This document shows positions 23,983-33,911 of a stretch of 41,558 nt of DNA, piece by piece. The notes beneath the pieces are model-generated. The model saw only the letters and a list, made by a program, of their open reading frames with translations. It ran no database searches and was not told where the DNA came from. Positions within the stretch are counted from its first letter, which is position 1; each line of letters starts with the position of its first letter. Source of the stretch: an uncultured Opitutia bacterium (GTDB lineage Bacteria; Verrucomicrobiota; Verrucomicrobiia; Opitutales; Opitutaceae); contig CAIJFT010000302.1 of assembly GCA_903820035.1 (NCBI GenBank), positions 1-41,558 of the forward strand, in the 5' to 3' direction. Position numbers and translations under genes: made by a program.

Positions 23983-26157
23983 TCAGGCGGCCTTCAGGAG
24001 CGAGCCGGGATCGATGATCAACGCGATGCTGCCGTCACCGAGAATCGCGCCACCCGCGACACCGGGCAGGCCGTGCATGAAGGCCCCGAGGTTCTTGATC
24101 ACGACTTCCTGCTTGCTGACCATCTCGTCGACGAGCAACGCATACGCCTTCCCGCCATGCTCGACGATCACGATGATTCCGTCCCACGGGTTCGCGGCGT
24201 CAGCTGGGATCTTGAAACAACGGCTCAGCCGGTGGACCGGCAAAAGCCGGCCGCGCAGGTCAAGGACTTCGCCCTGGCCCTGCACCATCGAAAGATTCTC
24301 CTTTTGCGGACGCAGGGCCATCTGCACCGACATGGTCGGAAGGATGAAACGGTCCGCGCCGACCCGCACCACGAGACCGTCAACGATCGCCATCGTCAGG
24401 GGCAGCTTGAGCCGGAAAATGGAGCCGCGTCCAAGTTCGGAGGAGATCTCGATCTTGCCGCGCAGTTTTTCGATGTTCCGTTTCACCACATCCATTCCCA
24501 CGCCTCGTCCGGAAACGGCGGTGACTTTTTCCGCGGTGGAAAATCCCGGGGCTAAAATCAGCGCCAAAATCTCGTCGCGACTAAGGACGGCGCCGGCGGC
24601 AATCAGCCCCTTTTCAACCGCCTTTTTGTAGATGCGATCCGGGTCCATGCCCCGGCCGTCGTCCTCCAGCTCGATCACGATGTTGCCACCCTGATGGTAG
24701 GCCTTGAGCTGCAGCGTGCCCGTCTCGTTTTTGCCCGCGGTGACACGGGCGGCGGTGGGCTCGAGCCCGTGGTCGAGCGCATTGCGCACCATGTGCACCA
24801 GCGGATCACCGATCTCTTCGACCACGGTGCGGTCGAGTTCCGTTTCGTCGCCGCTCGTCACGAAAGTCACCTTCTTGCCGAAATCGCGGGCCAGGTCGCG
24901 GACCACCCGCTCCATTTTCTGGAACGTGGCCTTGATCGGAATCATGCGCAGCGACATCGCGGTCCCCTGCAGTTCCTTCGTCAGCCGGCTCAGTTGCGCG
25001 ATATTGCGCTGCAACGGCGTGCCGGTCGCGGGATCGGTGGCACGCGCCGTCTCCTGCAGTTGGCTTTGCACGATGACCAGTTCGCCGACGACGTTCATCA
25101 GCGTATCAAGTTTCTCCGTATTGACGCGCACGGTGGCGCCACCCGCCGCCTTGGCCGCGGGCACGCCCGTGGCGGAATCTCCCCCGGCGACTTTGCCGGG
25201 GACGGCGGCAGGGGCGACCTCCGTGGCGATCGGAGTCTCCGGGTCAGGCCCCGGCGAATCGACGGCCACCGCCGCGACCGGGACGGCGGGGGGCGCCGCG
25301 GGGACTTCCCGCGGCGCCGGAGCCACTCCCGCCGGAGCGGGAGCAAACGGCTCAACCTCATTCGCCCCGGCGGCAAGACGTTTTACCGCGGCGACGAGGT
25401 GCCCCACCGGCACCACCTGATCGGGCAGTTGCCCGTTTTCGAGCGCACGCCCCACCTGCTGGTTGAGCGTGAGCAAAGCATCCCGACTGCGCAAAATTTC
25501 CGTCACGATCGGCGAGCTCAGGCGCAGCTTGTGGTTGCGCGCGAGATCCAGCAACGACTCCACCTCGTGGGCGAGCGTCTGCATGGGCTTCAAACCGAGA
25601 AAACCGGCGTTGCCCTTGATCGTGTGGAACGAGCGAAAAATGGCATTGAGCGAATTCGGGTCGTCGGGGTTTAACTCGAGGGCCAGCAGCACTGATTCGA
25701 TCTGCGCCAGATGGTCCATGACCTCGCTGAAGAATTCCCCGAGCAGTTCGCGGTTCTCGTCCAGGTTCAGATTGAGCATCACCTCGGACCCCGCCGCGGT
25801 TTGACTTTCTCCAGTCGGAGAGGCAGCGACGACCAGCGCGGGCGGCGGGGCAATCCCCTCCCCCTCCTTGGCCTTGGCGACGGCCCCGGGCAACCACGCG
25901 ACCACACGGCGCAACTCCTTCAACAACTCGGCATCAAAGGGCATCGCCGTATCCAGGTGTCGCTCACAGAGTCGGTGCAACGCGACGACGGGCTGGAGCA
26001 GTTCCGCATCCGTCGAGCAAAGGTCCCGCAAGTCACCGAGCAGGCTGTACGCGGGCACGAGGCCGTCGTCCCGGCCCGCTTGGGCCAAAATGGATTCCGC
26101 GGCGAGGCGTTCAATGGCGTCACCTAACGCCTGATAAGATTCCGAGGGAATGGACAT
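23983..26157 (-). CDS. cheA: Chemotaxis histidine kinase CheA
   Basis: CheA autophosphorylates in receptor arrays and passes phosphate to CheY and CheB. I start at the ATG at 26157 (MSIPSESYQAL), 724 residues; an in-frame extension to 26265 is less likely. Residues 1-125 are an extra helical segment not seen in standard CheA. The Hpt domain (about 133-240) has the phosphorylated His178 in FRSFHTIKGNAGFLG. A Pro/Ala linker (268-340) replaces a clear P2 domain. Then come the dimerisation domain (VNTEKLDTLMNVVGELVIVQ), the ATPase domain (HMVRNALDHGLEP, DDGRGMD, GRGVGMDVVKRN) and a C-terminal CheW-like domain (GLVVRVGADRFILPTMS). It lies between the hybrid kinase and the HDOD gene. Confidence 0.96.
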   Translation of the reverse strand: MSIPSESYQALGDAIERLAAESILAQAGRDDGLVPAYSLLGDLRDLCSTDAELLQPVVALHRLCERHLDTAMPFDAELLKELRRVVAWLPGAVAKAKEGEGIAPPPALVVAASPTGESQTAAGSEVMLNLNLDENRELLGEFFSEVMDHLAQIESVLLALELNPDDPNSLNAIFRSFHTIKGNAGFLGLKPMQTLAHEVESLLDLARNHKLRLSSPIVTEILRSRDALLTLNQQVGRALENGQLPDQVVPVGHLVAAVKRLAAGANEVEPFAPAPAGVAPAPREVPAAPPAVPVAAVAVDSPGPDPETPIATEVAPAAVPGKVAGGDSATGVPAAKAAGGATVRVNTEKLDTLMNVVGELVIVQSQLQETARATDPATGTPLQRNIAQLSRLTKELQGTAMSLRMIPIKATFQKMERVVRDLARDFGKKVTFVTSGDETELDRTVVEEIGDPLVHMVRNALDHGLEPTAARVTAGKNETGTLQLKAYHQGGNIVIELEDDGRGMDPDRIYKKAVEKGLIAAGAVLSRDEILALILAPGFSTAEKVTAVSGRGVGMDVVKRNIEKLRGKIEISSELGRGSIFRLKLPLTMAIVDGLVVRVGADRFILPTMSVQMALRPQKENLSMVQGQGEVLDLRGRLLPVHRLSRCFKIPADAANPWDGIIVIVEHGGKAYALLVDEMVSKQEVVIKNLGAFMHGLPGVAGGAILGDGSIALIIDPGSLLKAA

Positions 26158-26298
26158 AACCGGATGGGGTGGAGACGAGGAGTCACCCGGTTGATTCGGC
26201 ACATCCTGGCAAAAATTGATGCTTTTCGCGCGGCCGGCCGTGAAATCGCTCCACCGCGGCGTCACGCCGGGCGGCGACCGCCGCGGCGCCGGGCCCCG

Positions 26299-29200
26299 TT
26301 AACGGGGCATGACCTTCGCGAGCGTCACCGCCAGCCGGTACAGATCGATCGGCTTTTCGAAAAAGCCCGCGACGCCCGCGGCAAGCATCTTCTCCGGTGT
26401 CATTCCACCCGAGAAACCGCTCGCCACCAGCACCGGCATCGTCGGCCGCTGGGTCAGGACGGCGCTGGCCAACGCCATGCCGGTCATGCCCGGCATCTGA
26501 AAGTCGGTCAGGAGGACGTCGAAATCATCCGGCGCCGCGCGGAAGCGGCTCAGGGTCATCTCCGGGCTCGTGAACATACTCACGCGGTAGCCCAGACGTT
26601 CGAGCATGATCAGAAGCGACTCCGCGACGGTGAGTTCATCGTCCACCAGGAGAATCCTTTGCCCGTCGCCGCGCGGAATCTCCTCGTACTCCTGATCCTG
26701 GCTGACCGCCGCCAGCGGCAGCACAGGCAGCAAGATCTCAAAGGTCGTGCCCACGCCGGCGGTACTCTGCACAGTGATGGCGCCCTCGTGGCTGTGTACC
26801 ACACCCCGCACAATCGAAAGGCCCAAACCGGTGCCTTCCCCGCGTTTTTTCGTGGTGAAAAACGGATCGAAAATACGCGGCACCACCTCGGGGTCCATCC
26901 CCGTGCCGGTATCGGAAATCTCCAAGCAAACATGCAGGCCGGGCGCAAGCGTGGTGAGCTGCTGCAGGTGGGTTTCGTCCAGCAGGCGTTGATACAACTT
27001 CACCGTCAGAACCCCGCCCTGCTCCTGCATCGCATGGGCGGCATTTACCCCCAAGTTGACGATCACCTGGTGAATTTGCGTCGCGTTGGCGAGGACCACC
27101 GGCGCCGCCTTGTCGAGGTCGGTCCGGATTTTTACGGACGCCGGAATGGTCGAACGGAGCAGGAAAATCGCTTCACCGATTACATGCTGCAGGCTGAGCG
27201 GCACCCGCTCCGCATCCTCCGAACGACTGAACAGCAGGATCTGCCGGACCAGATCCTTGGCGCGATTGCCGCAGTACAGCACCTCGCCGAGAAACTCCTT
27301 GATCTGCGGATGGGTCGGCGGGCAGTCCGCCTCGGCGAGAGCGGTGTAGTTGATGACGCCCGTCAGGATATTATTGAAATCGTGGGCAATGCCGCCGGCC
27401 AGCGTACCCAAGGCCTCGTACTTCTGCGCCTCGAATACCCGCTCCTGCATCCGGGCCTGCTCGCTTTCCGCGCGGCGGACGGCGGTAATTTCAATCGCCG
27501 ACATCAGCACACAGGCCAGGCCGCCGACGATAATCTGCCGCCCCGAGCAAAGCATGATGCGCTCGTCCCCGGACTGGGTGCGCATTTTTGCCTCCACGCC
27601 ACCGATCGACTGCCGCTCGGCAATCTCCTGGAAGAATTTCACCCCCTGCTCCGGATTTTCCCAGAGCCCGAGTTCCTCGATCGTCTTGCCGATGAATGCA
27701 TCGCGCGAGTGACCAAAGAGGGCGACCGTCGAGGCGTTGACCTCGATCAGTCGGCCTTCCTCGCCCGTCGAAATCAAGATGGGGATCGGGCTGCCATCGA
27801 AGACGACCCGGAAAAGACCCTCGCGCTCGCGCAGCGCCGCCTCCGCCAATTTCTGGGCCGTGATGTCGTCCTTGATCGCGCTGAAATGCGTCACCTGGCC
27901 GTCAGGCCCGACGATCGGCGCGATCACCGCCATTTCAACATAGACGCTGCCGCTCTTCTTGCGGTTGTGCAACTCACCCCGCCACACGTGGCCGGACGTG
28001 ACGCTCCGCCACAAATCGCGGTGCACCTCGGGCGGCGTAAAGCTCGTCTTAAGGATGCGCGCATTTTTACCCCGGACCTCCTCAAACGTGTAACCCGAAA
28101 CCTGCGTAAACCACGGGTTCACGTACTCGATGGCCCCCGCAGTATCGGTGATCATGATCGAAACCGGCGCCTGCTCCAGCGTGCGGCTGATCTTGTGCAA
28201 TTCGACTTCCGCCCGCTTGCGCTCGGTAATGTCGATGAAGACGGTGGCAAATTGGCCGAGCTTCGGACTAAACGCAGAGATTTCGAAATGGCGGTGTAGG
28301 TTCGCCATGTACTGTTCGAACTCCTGTCCCATACCGCTCATCGCCACCCGGCCGTAACGCTCGATCAGCAACGGATCCGTGTCGGGCATGACCTCCAGCA
28401 CGGTGCGCCCGACGACATCAGCCGCCCGCAAGCCGGTGAGACGCTCAAAAGCGGGATTAACCGAGAGGAACCGGTAATCCACCGGCCGGCCACCGTCATC
28501 CTGGATGATTTCATGGACCGCAAAACCGTCGAGCATACCGGCGAAGAGCAAACGGTAGTTGCGCTCGCTCTCCGCCAGCGCCGCCTCCGCGTGCTTGCGC
28601 GGCGTAATATCGCTATGCGTTCCGATCATGCGCGCAGGCCCGCCGGCTATATCCCGGCTGACCACCAGCCCGCGGTCGAGGATCCACTTCCAACCGCCGC
28701 CCTTGATCCGCACGCGGTGCTCGTTGCGGTACACCGCCACGCGCCCGTCGAAATGCGCCTGCACCTCTGCGAGCACCAGCGGCAAGTCCTCGGGATGGAC
28801 CAACTGCCGCCACTCGTCGTAGACCGAACCCACCGTCTGCCCTTCAAGCCCGAGCATTTCACTCCCGAGCTTCGAGTAGACCACGCGGTTGGTCACGAGG
28901 TCCCAATCCCAAACCCCGTCCCCGGAGCCTTCGACCGCAAACTTCCAGCGCTCCTCGCTCAGGCGCAGGCTTTCGGTCAACTCGTCCGCCAAACGGTGTG
29001 CCCGATGACGCGCGCTGAACAGCGATACAAACAACCCGAAAAAGGAGAGGCTTGAGATCGTGCCAGTCGTGAGGATCAGCCAAGCGAGGGTGTAGTCGGC
29101 GGGCAAACCGCCGGGATAGGCCGCCGAAAATCGCAACAACCAGCGCCGCCCGGCCCAATGGATCGGATACTCGAAAATCGGAAATTCGCTGCCCTCGCGC

Positions 29201-30048
29201 GCGACCGCGCCAACCCCGCGATTATCGTAAAGTAAATTGGACCGATCACGCCCATCACCATCAAAGACCTCTATGCGATAGCCCTGCTCCGGCTGGGCCT
29301 CGCGCACGGTCCGCATCAAATCCCCGATTCGGTAGGGACCGTAAACCCAACCCTGTAGCGCCGCCCGACGCTCCGCCACGGTCTCCGCCGGCATCCCTTT
29401 CCGATACACGGGCATATAGACCAGCGTGCCGGCTTGAACATCCTTGTCGGTCTCCTGCACCAGGAGGACTTTGCCGGTTTGGACAGCCTCATCGATATCA
29501 CGCGCGTGCTCCATGGCGAAGCGGCGCACGGGCTCCGTCAGCATATCATAACCCAAAGCCCGCAGGTTTCGCTCCGAGCGGGGTTCGAGGTAGATGACGC
29601 TGGAAAAGAACTCCCGATCACTTTCCGGCCAAACCCGATAATCCCGGTCGTCGTTGGCGCGCACGCTCGCCACGTGCCCCGCCAGTTCCGTCCGGGGCAG
29701 CAAAATCACGTAGCCCAATCCCTGCATCCCCGGCAACCGTCGGTCGAACTCCTGGTGATTACAAAAAAGGCGCCATTGATCCGCGCTGACCTGGTCACTG
29801 GCGGCCATGAACGCCACTCCGGAGTGCACCGCCTGCTCGTAATCGCCCAAACGACGTTCGAGGTTGAGGCGGAAATTCCGGCATATCACCTCAAAGTCAC
29901 TCAGGGCCTCCCGTTCCGCCGCATTTTTTTCGTAACGCGCCAACGTCACCGTCAACGCCAACCCGGCCGCGAGCGCGATCACCGACCAGACGCCCCCCCG
30001 CCTGGTCCCCGGCTGCAGATAGGCCGCGATGTTGCGCCGCACGGTCAT
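26299..30048 (-). CDS. CHASE-domain, multi-PAS hybrid histidine kinase
   Basis: A membrane sensor of about 1249 residues. A GTG 45 bases upstream is possible; the ATG at 30048 sits closer to the first membrane helix. Order: membrane helix (about 20-38); periplasmic CHASE domain (about 55-300; CNHQEFDRRLPGMQGLGYVI, GYDMLTEPVRR, QGWVYGPYRIGDLM); second helix (about 320-345); four PAS domains (first with GDGVWDWDLVTNRV, third with YVNPWFTQVSGYTFEEV); HisKA with the phosphorylated His in LAGGIAHDFNNILTG; ATPase domain (DTGTGMD, FFTTKKRGEGTGLGLSI); and a C-terminal receiver (LLVDDELTVAES, Asp in VLLTDFQMPGMTG, EKPID). All catalytic motifs are intact. It lies 141 bases before cheA on the same strand. 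The ligand is unknown; CHASE domains sense small extracellular molecules such as cytokinin-like adenines or peptides. Confidence 0.93.
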   Translation of the reverse strand: MTVRRNIAAYLQPGTRRGGVWSVIALAAGLALTVTLARYEKNAAEREALSDFEVICRNFRLNLERRLGDYEQAVHSGVAFMAASDQVSADQWRLFCNHQEFDRRLPGMQGLGYVILLPRTELAGHVASVRANDDRDYRVWPESDREFFSSVIYLEPRSERNLRALGYDMLTEPVRRFAMEHARDIDEAVQTGKVLLVQETDKDVQAGTLVYMPVYRKGMPAETVAERRAALQGWVYGPYRIGDLMRTVREAQPEQGYRIEVFDGDGRDRSNLLYDNRGVGAVAREGSEFPIFEYPIHWAGRRWLLRFSAAYPGGLPADYTLAWLILTTGTISSLSFFGLFVSLFSARHRAHRLADELTESLRLSEERWKFAVEGSGDGVWDWDLVTNRVVYSKLGSEMLGLEGQTVGSVYDEWRQLVHPEDLPLVLAEVQAHFDGRVAVYRNEHRVRIKGGGWKWILDRGLVVSRDIAGGPARMIGTHSDITPRKHAEAALAESERNYRLLFAGMLDGFAVHEIIQDDGGRPVDYRFLSVNPAFERLTGLRAADVVGRTVLEVMPDTDPLLIERYGRVAMSGMGQEFEQYMANLHRHFEISAFSPKLGQFATVFIDITERKRAEVELHKISRTLEQAPVSIMITDTAGAIEYVNPWFTQVSGYTFEEVRGKNARILKTSFTPPEVHRDLWRSVTSGHVWRGELHNRKKSGSVYVEMAVIAPIVGPDGQVTHFSAIKDDITAQKLAEAALREREGLFRVVFDGSPIPILISTGEEGRLIEVNASTVALFGHSRDAFIGKTIEELGLWENPEQGVKFFQEIAERQSIGGVEAKMRTQSGDERIMLCSGRQIIVGGLACVLMSAIEITAVRRAESEQARMQERVFEAQKYEALGTLAGGIAHDFNNILTGVINYTALAEADCPPTHPQIKEFLGEVLYCGNRAKDLVRQILLFSRSEDAERVPLSLQHVIGEAIFLLRSTIPASVKIRTDLDKAAPVVLANATQIHQVIVNLGVNAAHAMQEQGGVLTVKLYQRLLDETHLQQLTTLAPGLHVCLEISDTGTGMDPEVVPRIFDPFFTTKKRGEGTGLGLSIVRGVVHSHEGAITVQSTAGVGTTFEILLPVLPLAAVSQDQEYEEIPRGDGQRILLVDDELTVAESLLIMLERLGYRVSMFTSPEMTLSRFRAAPDDFDVLLTDFQMPGMTGMALASAVLTQRPTMPVLVASGFSGGMTPEKMLAAGVAGFFEKPIDLYRLAVTLAKVMPR

Positions 30049-30215
30049 GGGCAAAGGCCGCCCGGGCCCTGCGCGGGGGTCGCTTGCGTGCACAATAAAA
30101 GATTTTCGCAGGATAAAGGCATACCCGTCTGACTAGCTCAGCGGAACGACTCCGCCGTAATCGTTCGTCCGCGGCGGCAGAGCACCGTGCAACCGCGGAT
30201 CGTTCATTCTGGATT

Positions 30216-30644
30216 TCACGGTTTAAGCAGCGCCAACAACTCGAGATAAGTAAAAGGCTTCTCGAGGACATGGTCCGCTCCAAGCGATTGCGCCACCCGC
30301 AGGTAGCCATCCACTCCACCCCGGCGTCCGCCGGACATGGCGACGATGCGCAGTCGCGGATAAAGCCCCCGGGCCAGCCGGATCAGTTCGAAACCATCGC
30401 GCCCTGGCATAAAGATATCCGTCACGATCCAGTCAAAGGCCACGGTCTGGAGCCGGGCGAGCGCCGCGCTTCCGTCCGCCACCGCCTCGGCGTAAAAACC
30501 CGCCCCCTGCAACCCCCGCTGCATCGACAAGCGCACCGCCGCGATATCGTCGACAATGAGGATCGAGGTCCGCCCCGCCCACGGCACCGCCGACGCGCTC
30601 AGCGCCCCCTCTTCACCCGGTGCTGCCTCGCGCGGGTGACTCAC
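30216..30644 (-). CDS. Single-domain response regulator (CheY-like)
   Basis: A stand-alone receiver domain with a short N-terminal tail. I start at the GTG at 30644 (142 residues); the frame is also open from a GTG at 30791, but that stretch has a hairpin and no domain character. Receiver residues are all present: Asp32-Asp33 (ILIVDDIAAV), phosphoacceptor Asp76 (WIVTDIFMPGRDG), Ser104 in place of the usual Thr/Ser (VAMSGG) and Lys129 (LEKPFTY). It lies between cheW upstream and the hybrid kinase downstream, so it may receive phosphate from CheA or from the hybrid kinase. It is the only free-standing receiver in the window and hence the best CheY candidate, though FliM-binding cannot be judged. 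Confidence 0.8.
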   Translation of the reverse strand: MSHPREAAPGEEGALSASAVPWAGRTSILIVDDIAAVRLSMQRGLQGAGFYAEAVADGSAALARLQTVAFDWIVTDIFMPGRDGFELIRLARGLYPRLRIVAMSGGRRGGVDGYLRVAQSLGADHVLEKPFTYLELLALLKP

Positions 30645-30982
30645 GTTGCACCCGCAGCGTTTAAATTCAATCGCCCCCCGGCCGCGATCGCGCCCCGGGC
30701 AACCGAAGGGGCCGGACTTTTTTTCCGGCAATTGAGGATGTGAAAGCGTGAGTTCGGCGCCATGGAGAAAATCGGGACTTTCGTCGCTCACCTTGTGGTT
30801 TGCGGACTCCGCGCGGTCAATGTTGCTGTCGCATCAGTTGATTCACTACGCCCCCCCCACCACGGCCCGGAGGCCGCCAGGCACCGCAGGCGCACCCGCC
30901 GGTCCGGCCGGCCGGCGCCGGCAAACCGAAGGCCGAGATGCCCTGGTGAATCGCCCCGCGCAACGCCGGCCGCCGATCCCCC
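30645..30982. other. 338-base gap between cheW and the single-receiver gene
   Basis: No gene is supported here if the receiver gene starts at 30644. The stretch has the A-loop hairpin at 30712-30729 and a C-run (CCCCCCCC near 30851). An open minus-strand frame up to 30791 would extend the receiver by 49 residues of Gly/Arg/Lys-rich sequence with no domain. A promoter for the receiver and hybrid kinase could lie here, but I see no clear elements. Confidence 0.4.
30712..30729 (-). repeat. A-loop hairpin upstream of the single-receiver gene
   Basis: On the minus (sense) strand GCCGGA-AAAAAG-TCCGGC forms a 6 bp stem with an A-rich 6-base loop, 68 bases before the preferred GTG start. It resembles the hairpins before cheR and cheX in stem GC content, loop content and distance. 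Function is unknown; a shared regulator site or RNA element is possible. Confidence 0.35.
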
Positions 30983-31501
30983 CTACGGATTCGCGGCGGC
31001 CGTAATCGCCCGGATCGCATCCGGCGCAACGACGCGATCGATGTCGAGGAGGGTCTTCACCTGCCCCTTCACCTTAGCCATCCCGAGGAGATACTCCGTG
31101 TTCAGTTGCGCCCCAAAATCCGGCGTCGGCTCGATCTCGTCTTTACCGAGGATGACAACCTCCTCGACCGAATCAACCACCAGCCCCATCTGGACACTGT
31201 GCTCGGCCGTCAGCGCGATCTGGACGAAGACGATGCAGGTGAGCTCGGTCATAGCCGCTTTGAGGCCGAAACGAATCCGCAGATCCACGACCGGAATCAC
31301 GCGGCCGCGCAAGTTGATCACCCCTTTCACGTGCTCGGGCAACTGCGGCACCGGCGTTATCTTTTGAATGCGGATGATTTCGCGGACTTTGAGCACCGCG
31401 ATGCCGTAGGCCTCGCCGTCGAGCACGACGGTTAAATATTTTCCGGACAAACCGGCCTGCCCGGAGGAGACCGCTGGTTTTAGAGTGGTGGTTGTGGCCA
31501 T
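30983..31501 (-). CDS. cheW: Chemotaxis coupling protein CheW
   Basis: CheW links chemoreceptors to CheA. The 172-residue protein has the full CheW beta-barrel fold signature: YLTVVLDGEAYGIAVLKVRE, IIRIQKITPVPQLPEHVKGV, INLRGRVIPVVDLRIRFGL (the most conserved CheW segment), GLVVDSVEEVVILGKDEIEP, and KVKGQVKTLLDIDRVV. An N-terminal tail of about 20 residues is variable. It lies 78 bases after the methyl-accepting protein on the same strand. The ATG is preceded by a pyrimidine tract (cacctcctccctccATG) and no Shine-Dalgarno sequence. Length is normal for the family (about 150-170). Confidence 0.97.
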   Translation of the reverse strand: MATTTTLKPAVSSGQAGLSGKYLTVVLDGEAYGIAVLKVREIIRIQKITPVPQLPEHVKGVINLRGRVIPVVDLRIRFGLKAAMTELTCIVFVQIALTAEHSVQMGLVVDSVEEVVILGKDEIEPTPDFGAQLNTEYLLGMAKVKGQVKTLLDIDRVVAPDAIRAITAAANP

Positions 31502-31579
31502 GGAGGGAGGAGGTGCTGACGTTGGGGGTGCGGGGAAAGCGGCCGACCCGGCGACCGCCGAATTAAAGGAGCGTGGGGG

Positions 31580-33610
31580 TCAGCTCTCAAAATGATCCCC
31601 GTTCCCGTTCACCGGCGGGCGCCCGTTGACGGCCGGCAGGATCGGGCCATCGGCGAACGTCAGCGCCGCTTGCCCGCGCGCCGGCGGAGAGAAGTGGCCG
31701 GGCGCAACCGGACGCACGAGGCGGCCGGCGGGTTTCTGAAGTGCTTTGGTGGTCGGCGGCTTGGCGGCCCGTTGCACGGCGGTCGCGGGGTGGCCGGACG
31801 CTTGGGCGGCGCCATCCACCAGGGCCAGCAGTTCCGCCACCGATTCCTGCAATACGACGGATTGAGCCGAAAGCTCCTCGGCGGCGGCGGCGGATTCCTC
31901 CGCGCCGGCGGCGTTGGACTGGGTGACCTGGTCCATTTGCGATACGGCCGTATTCACCTGTTCAATGCCCTGAGTCTGCTCCTTCGAGGCCTGGGCGATT
32001 TCGGCCACCAAGGTGTCGACTTGACGGGCCTTCGCGACGATTTCACCCAGCGACTGAGCGACCTTCCCGCAGATCTCGACGCCGTGTTCGCTCTTGCGCA
32101 CGGAGTCCTCGATCTTGCCCGCGGTTTCCTTGGCGGATTGGGCGCTGCGTTGGGCCAGGTTGCGGACCTCTTCGGCCACGACGGCAAAACCCATGCCGGC
32201 TTCGCCGGCGCGCGCGGCCTCGACCGCGGCGTTGAGCGCGAGGATGTTCGTCTGGAAGGCGATCTCATCGATCGTCTTGATGATTTTAGAAATGTCGTCG
32301 GAGGAACCCTTGATCGCGTCCATCGCGCGCTTCATTTCCTCCATGTCGGCAGCGCCGGTGTCCGCCGCCACCCGCGTTTGCCCGGCCAGGTCCTTCGCCT
32401 GCGTGGCGCTCTCCGCGTTGCGCTTCGTCATACCGGAAATCTCCTCGAGTGAAGCGCTCGTCTCCTCGAGCGAGGCGGCCTGTTCACTGGAGCCTTCGGC
32501 CAGCGATTGACTGGAAGATGAAACCTGCCGCGCCGCGGCGGCGGTTTGGTCGGCGCCGGCGGTTAAAGCCGTGGCGACCGACTTGATCGGGAAGGAAATG
32601 GATCGGGTCATGAAGACGGCGATCAGAACGCCCATAATCGCCGTGCCCGCGAGCCCCCCGATCAGAACCGTGGACGTGTTGGCGAGGGCCTGCGCGTTGG
32701 CTTTGGATGTATCACCGGTTTCCTTCAACCCGAGGGCCGCCGTAGCCTGCGCTTCGGCCAGGACCGCCGCGCCCACGACGCCCCGCTTCTTGGCCAGCTC
32801 ATCCCGGGCGACCCAGTTGGCCACCAGGCTCTTGATGGCCGCGAAATAACCATCGGCCGCCTTCTGGCATTCGTTGATCTGTTGCACCTGCTCGGCCCGC
32901 GACGAATGGGCCCGGAGAGCATCCAGGTCCTTCTTAATCTTTTCGAAATCACCGTAAGCCGCCTCGATGATTTTCGGTTCGCGCTCTGCTTGCGCGCGCC
33001 AGGCCGCAATCCGCACGTCGTTCACGAGGTCGGTGACTTCGCTGGCCGTGATGATCTTTCCGTTGCCCTGCCGGACCTTCTCCATCGCGGCGCCGGCCTT
33101 GGTGTCGGCGTCAAAGGCCTTCACCTCGTAATCGATGAATTCGTTGGAAACCTTGATGAAGGCCTTCGCAAAGAGATCCATCTGCTGCCGGTTACCCTCG
33201 ATCAACTTGTCGTTCGCGTAGGTGTCCTTGACGAGCTGCTCGTATTCGAGGGTCCGGGCTTCCGCCTTTTCCGCGGCGCGCTTGAGTTGCTCCAGGCCGG
33301 TATATTTTTCGGCCAGTTCCTTCGCCGCCTTCAGCTGCGACTTTACCTCGGCCAGATTCTTGAGCCCCGCAGTGTGATAGGCGTCCTCGCCGGTGAGGCC
33401 GAACCCGCGGATTTCGTACATCGTCAGCATGGCGGCCCGCTCCACCCCGTTGGCCAACCCCACGGCGGGAACTTTTTCACTGGCGAGCACCGTCGCCTGC
33501 AGGGTGGCGGTGGACATTTGCCAGACCGAGAAACCACCCAAAAGCAGGGCGAGCAGAATAACCAGGCCGAAACCGACCGCGAGTTTGAGGGCGAGTTTGA
33601 GATTTTTCAT
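31580..33610 (-). CDS. Methyl-accepting chemotaxis protein
   Basis: A 676-residue transmembrane chemoreceptor. The ATG at 33608-33610 was chosen over a TTG 12 bases earlier because GGAGCG lies 6 bases before it, the only convincing Shine-Dalgarno sequence among the main genes here. Membrane helices lie at about 10-30 and 314-334. The periplasmic part (31-313) is all helical and about 280 residues, suggesting a helical bimodular (HBM) sensor like McpS. After a short linker the cytoplasmic coil has methylation-type sites ([20 protein letters not shown], about 375-392) and the receptor tip [20 protein letters not shown] (about 448-467). The Pro/Ala-rich C-terminus ends GDHFES, with no CheR-tethering pentapeptide. 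The ligand is unknown. Confidence 0.96.
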   Translation of the reverse strand: MKNLKLALKLAVGFGLVILLALLLGGFSVWQMSTATLQATVLASEKVPAVGLANGVERAAMLTMYEIRGFGLTGEDAYHTAGLKNLAEVKSQLKAAKELAEKYTGLEQLKRAAEKAEARTLEYEQLVKDTYANDKLIEGNRQQMDLFAKAFIKVSNEFIDYEVKAFDADTKAGAAMEKVRQGNGKIITASEVTDLVNDVRIAAWRAQAEREPKIIEAAYGDFEKIKKDLDALRAHSSRAEQVQQINECQKAADGYFAAIKSLVANWVARDELAKKRGVVGAAVLAEAQATAALGLKETGDTSKANAQALANTSTVLIGGLAGTAIMGVLIAVFMTRSISFPIKSVATALTAGADQTAAAARQVSSSSQSLAEGSSEQAASLEETSASLEEISGMTKRNAESATQAKDLAGQTRVAADTGAADMEEMKRAMDAIKGSSDDISKIIKTIDEIAFQTNILALNAAVEAARAGEAGMGFAVVAEEVRNLAQRSAQSAKETAGKIEDSVRKSEHGVEICGKVAQSLGEIVAKARQVDTLVAEIAQASKEQTQGIEQVNTAVSQMDQVTQSNAAGAEESAAAAEELSAQSVVLQESVAELLALVDGAAQASGHPATAVQRAAKPPTTKALQKPAGRLVRPVAPGHFSPPARGQAALTFADGPILPAVNGRPPVNGNGDHFES

Positions 33611-33738
33611 AGTACGCTCCAATTAATGACCGCCAGGGCCAGCACGGCTGGCGCCGTAATGCGGAGACCGCATCGTATCGCATCCCGCGTGACGTCGACC
33701 ATGCCGAGGATGAAGCGGCTGGCCCCCGCTGACACCGG

Positions 33739-33760
33739 TTTTAACTTCATAAAGTTAAAA
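33739..33760. promoter_or_regulatory. AT-rich perfect palindrome upstream of the chemoreceptor gene
   Basis: TTTTAACTT-CATA-AAGTTAAAA is a perfect 9 bp inverted repeat with a 4-base spacer, about 130 bases before the chemoreceptor ATG. It is strikingly AT-rich in this GC-rich DNA, so an operator site or promoter-linked element is more likely than a terminator. It lies in the 301-base gap 33611-33911, which holds no gene. Confidence 0.5.
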
Positions 33761-33911
33761 ACCACGGGTCGCGGCGAATTCATGGATGGACTGGATCGGT
33801 CACCGAGAGCCGGAGCCACGATCCGTGGATTTAAATCGGCTCCTCCGCTCGGATCTTGAGGAGATTTATCGCGGCCGATTTGCGGTGCCCGCCCCGCCCG
33901 GTTCGGCCGCT

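Noticed and set aside
26164-28299. 711-codon plus-strand open frame opposite the hybrid kinase and the cheA upstream gap
   Set aside because: Antisense to intact PAS, HisKA, ATPase and receiver motifs; the reading is low complexity and lacks any recognisable domain.
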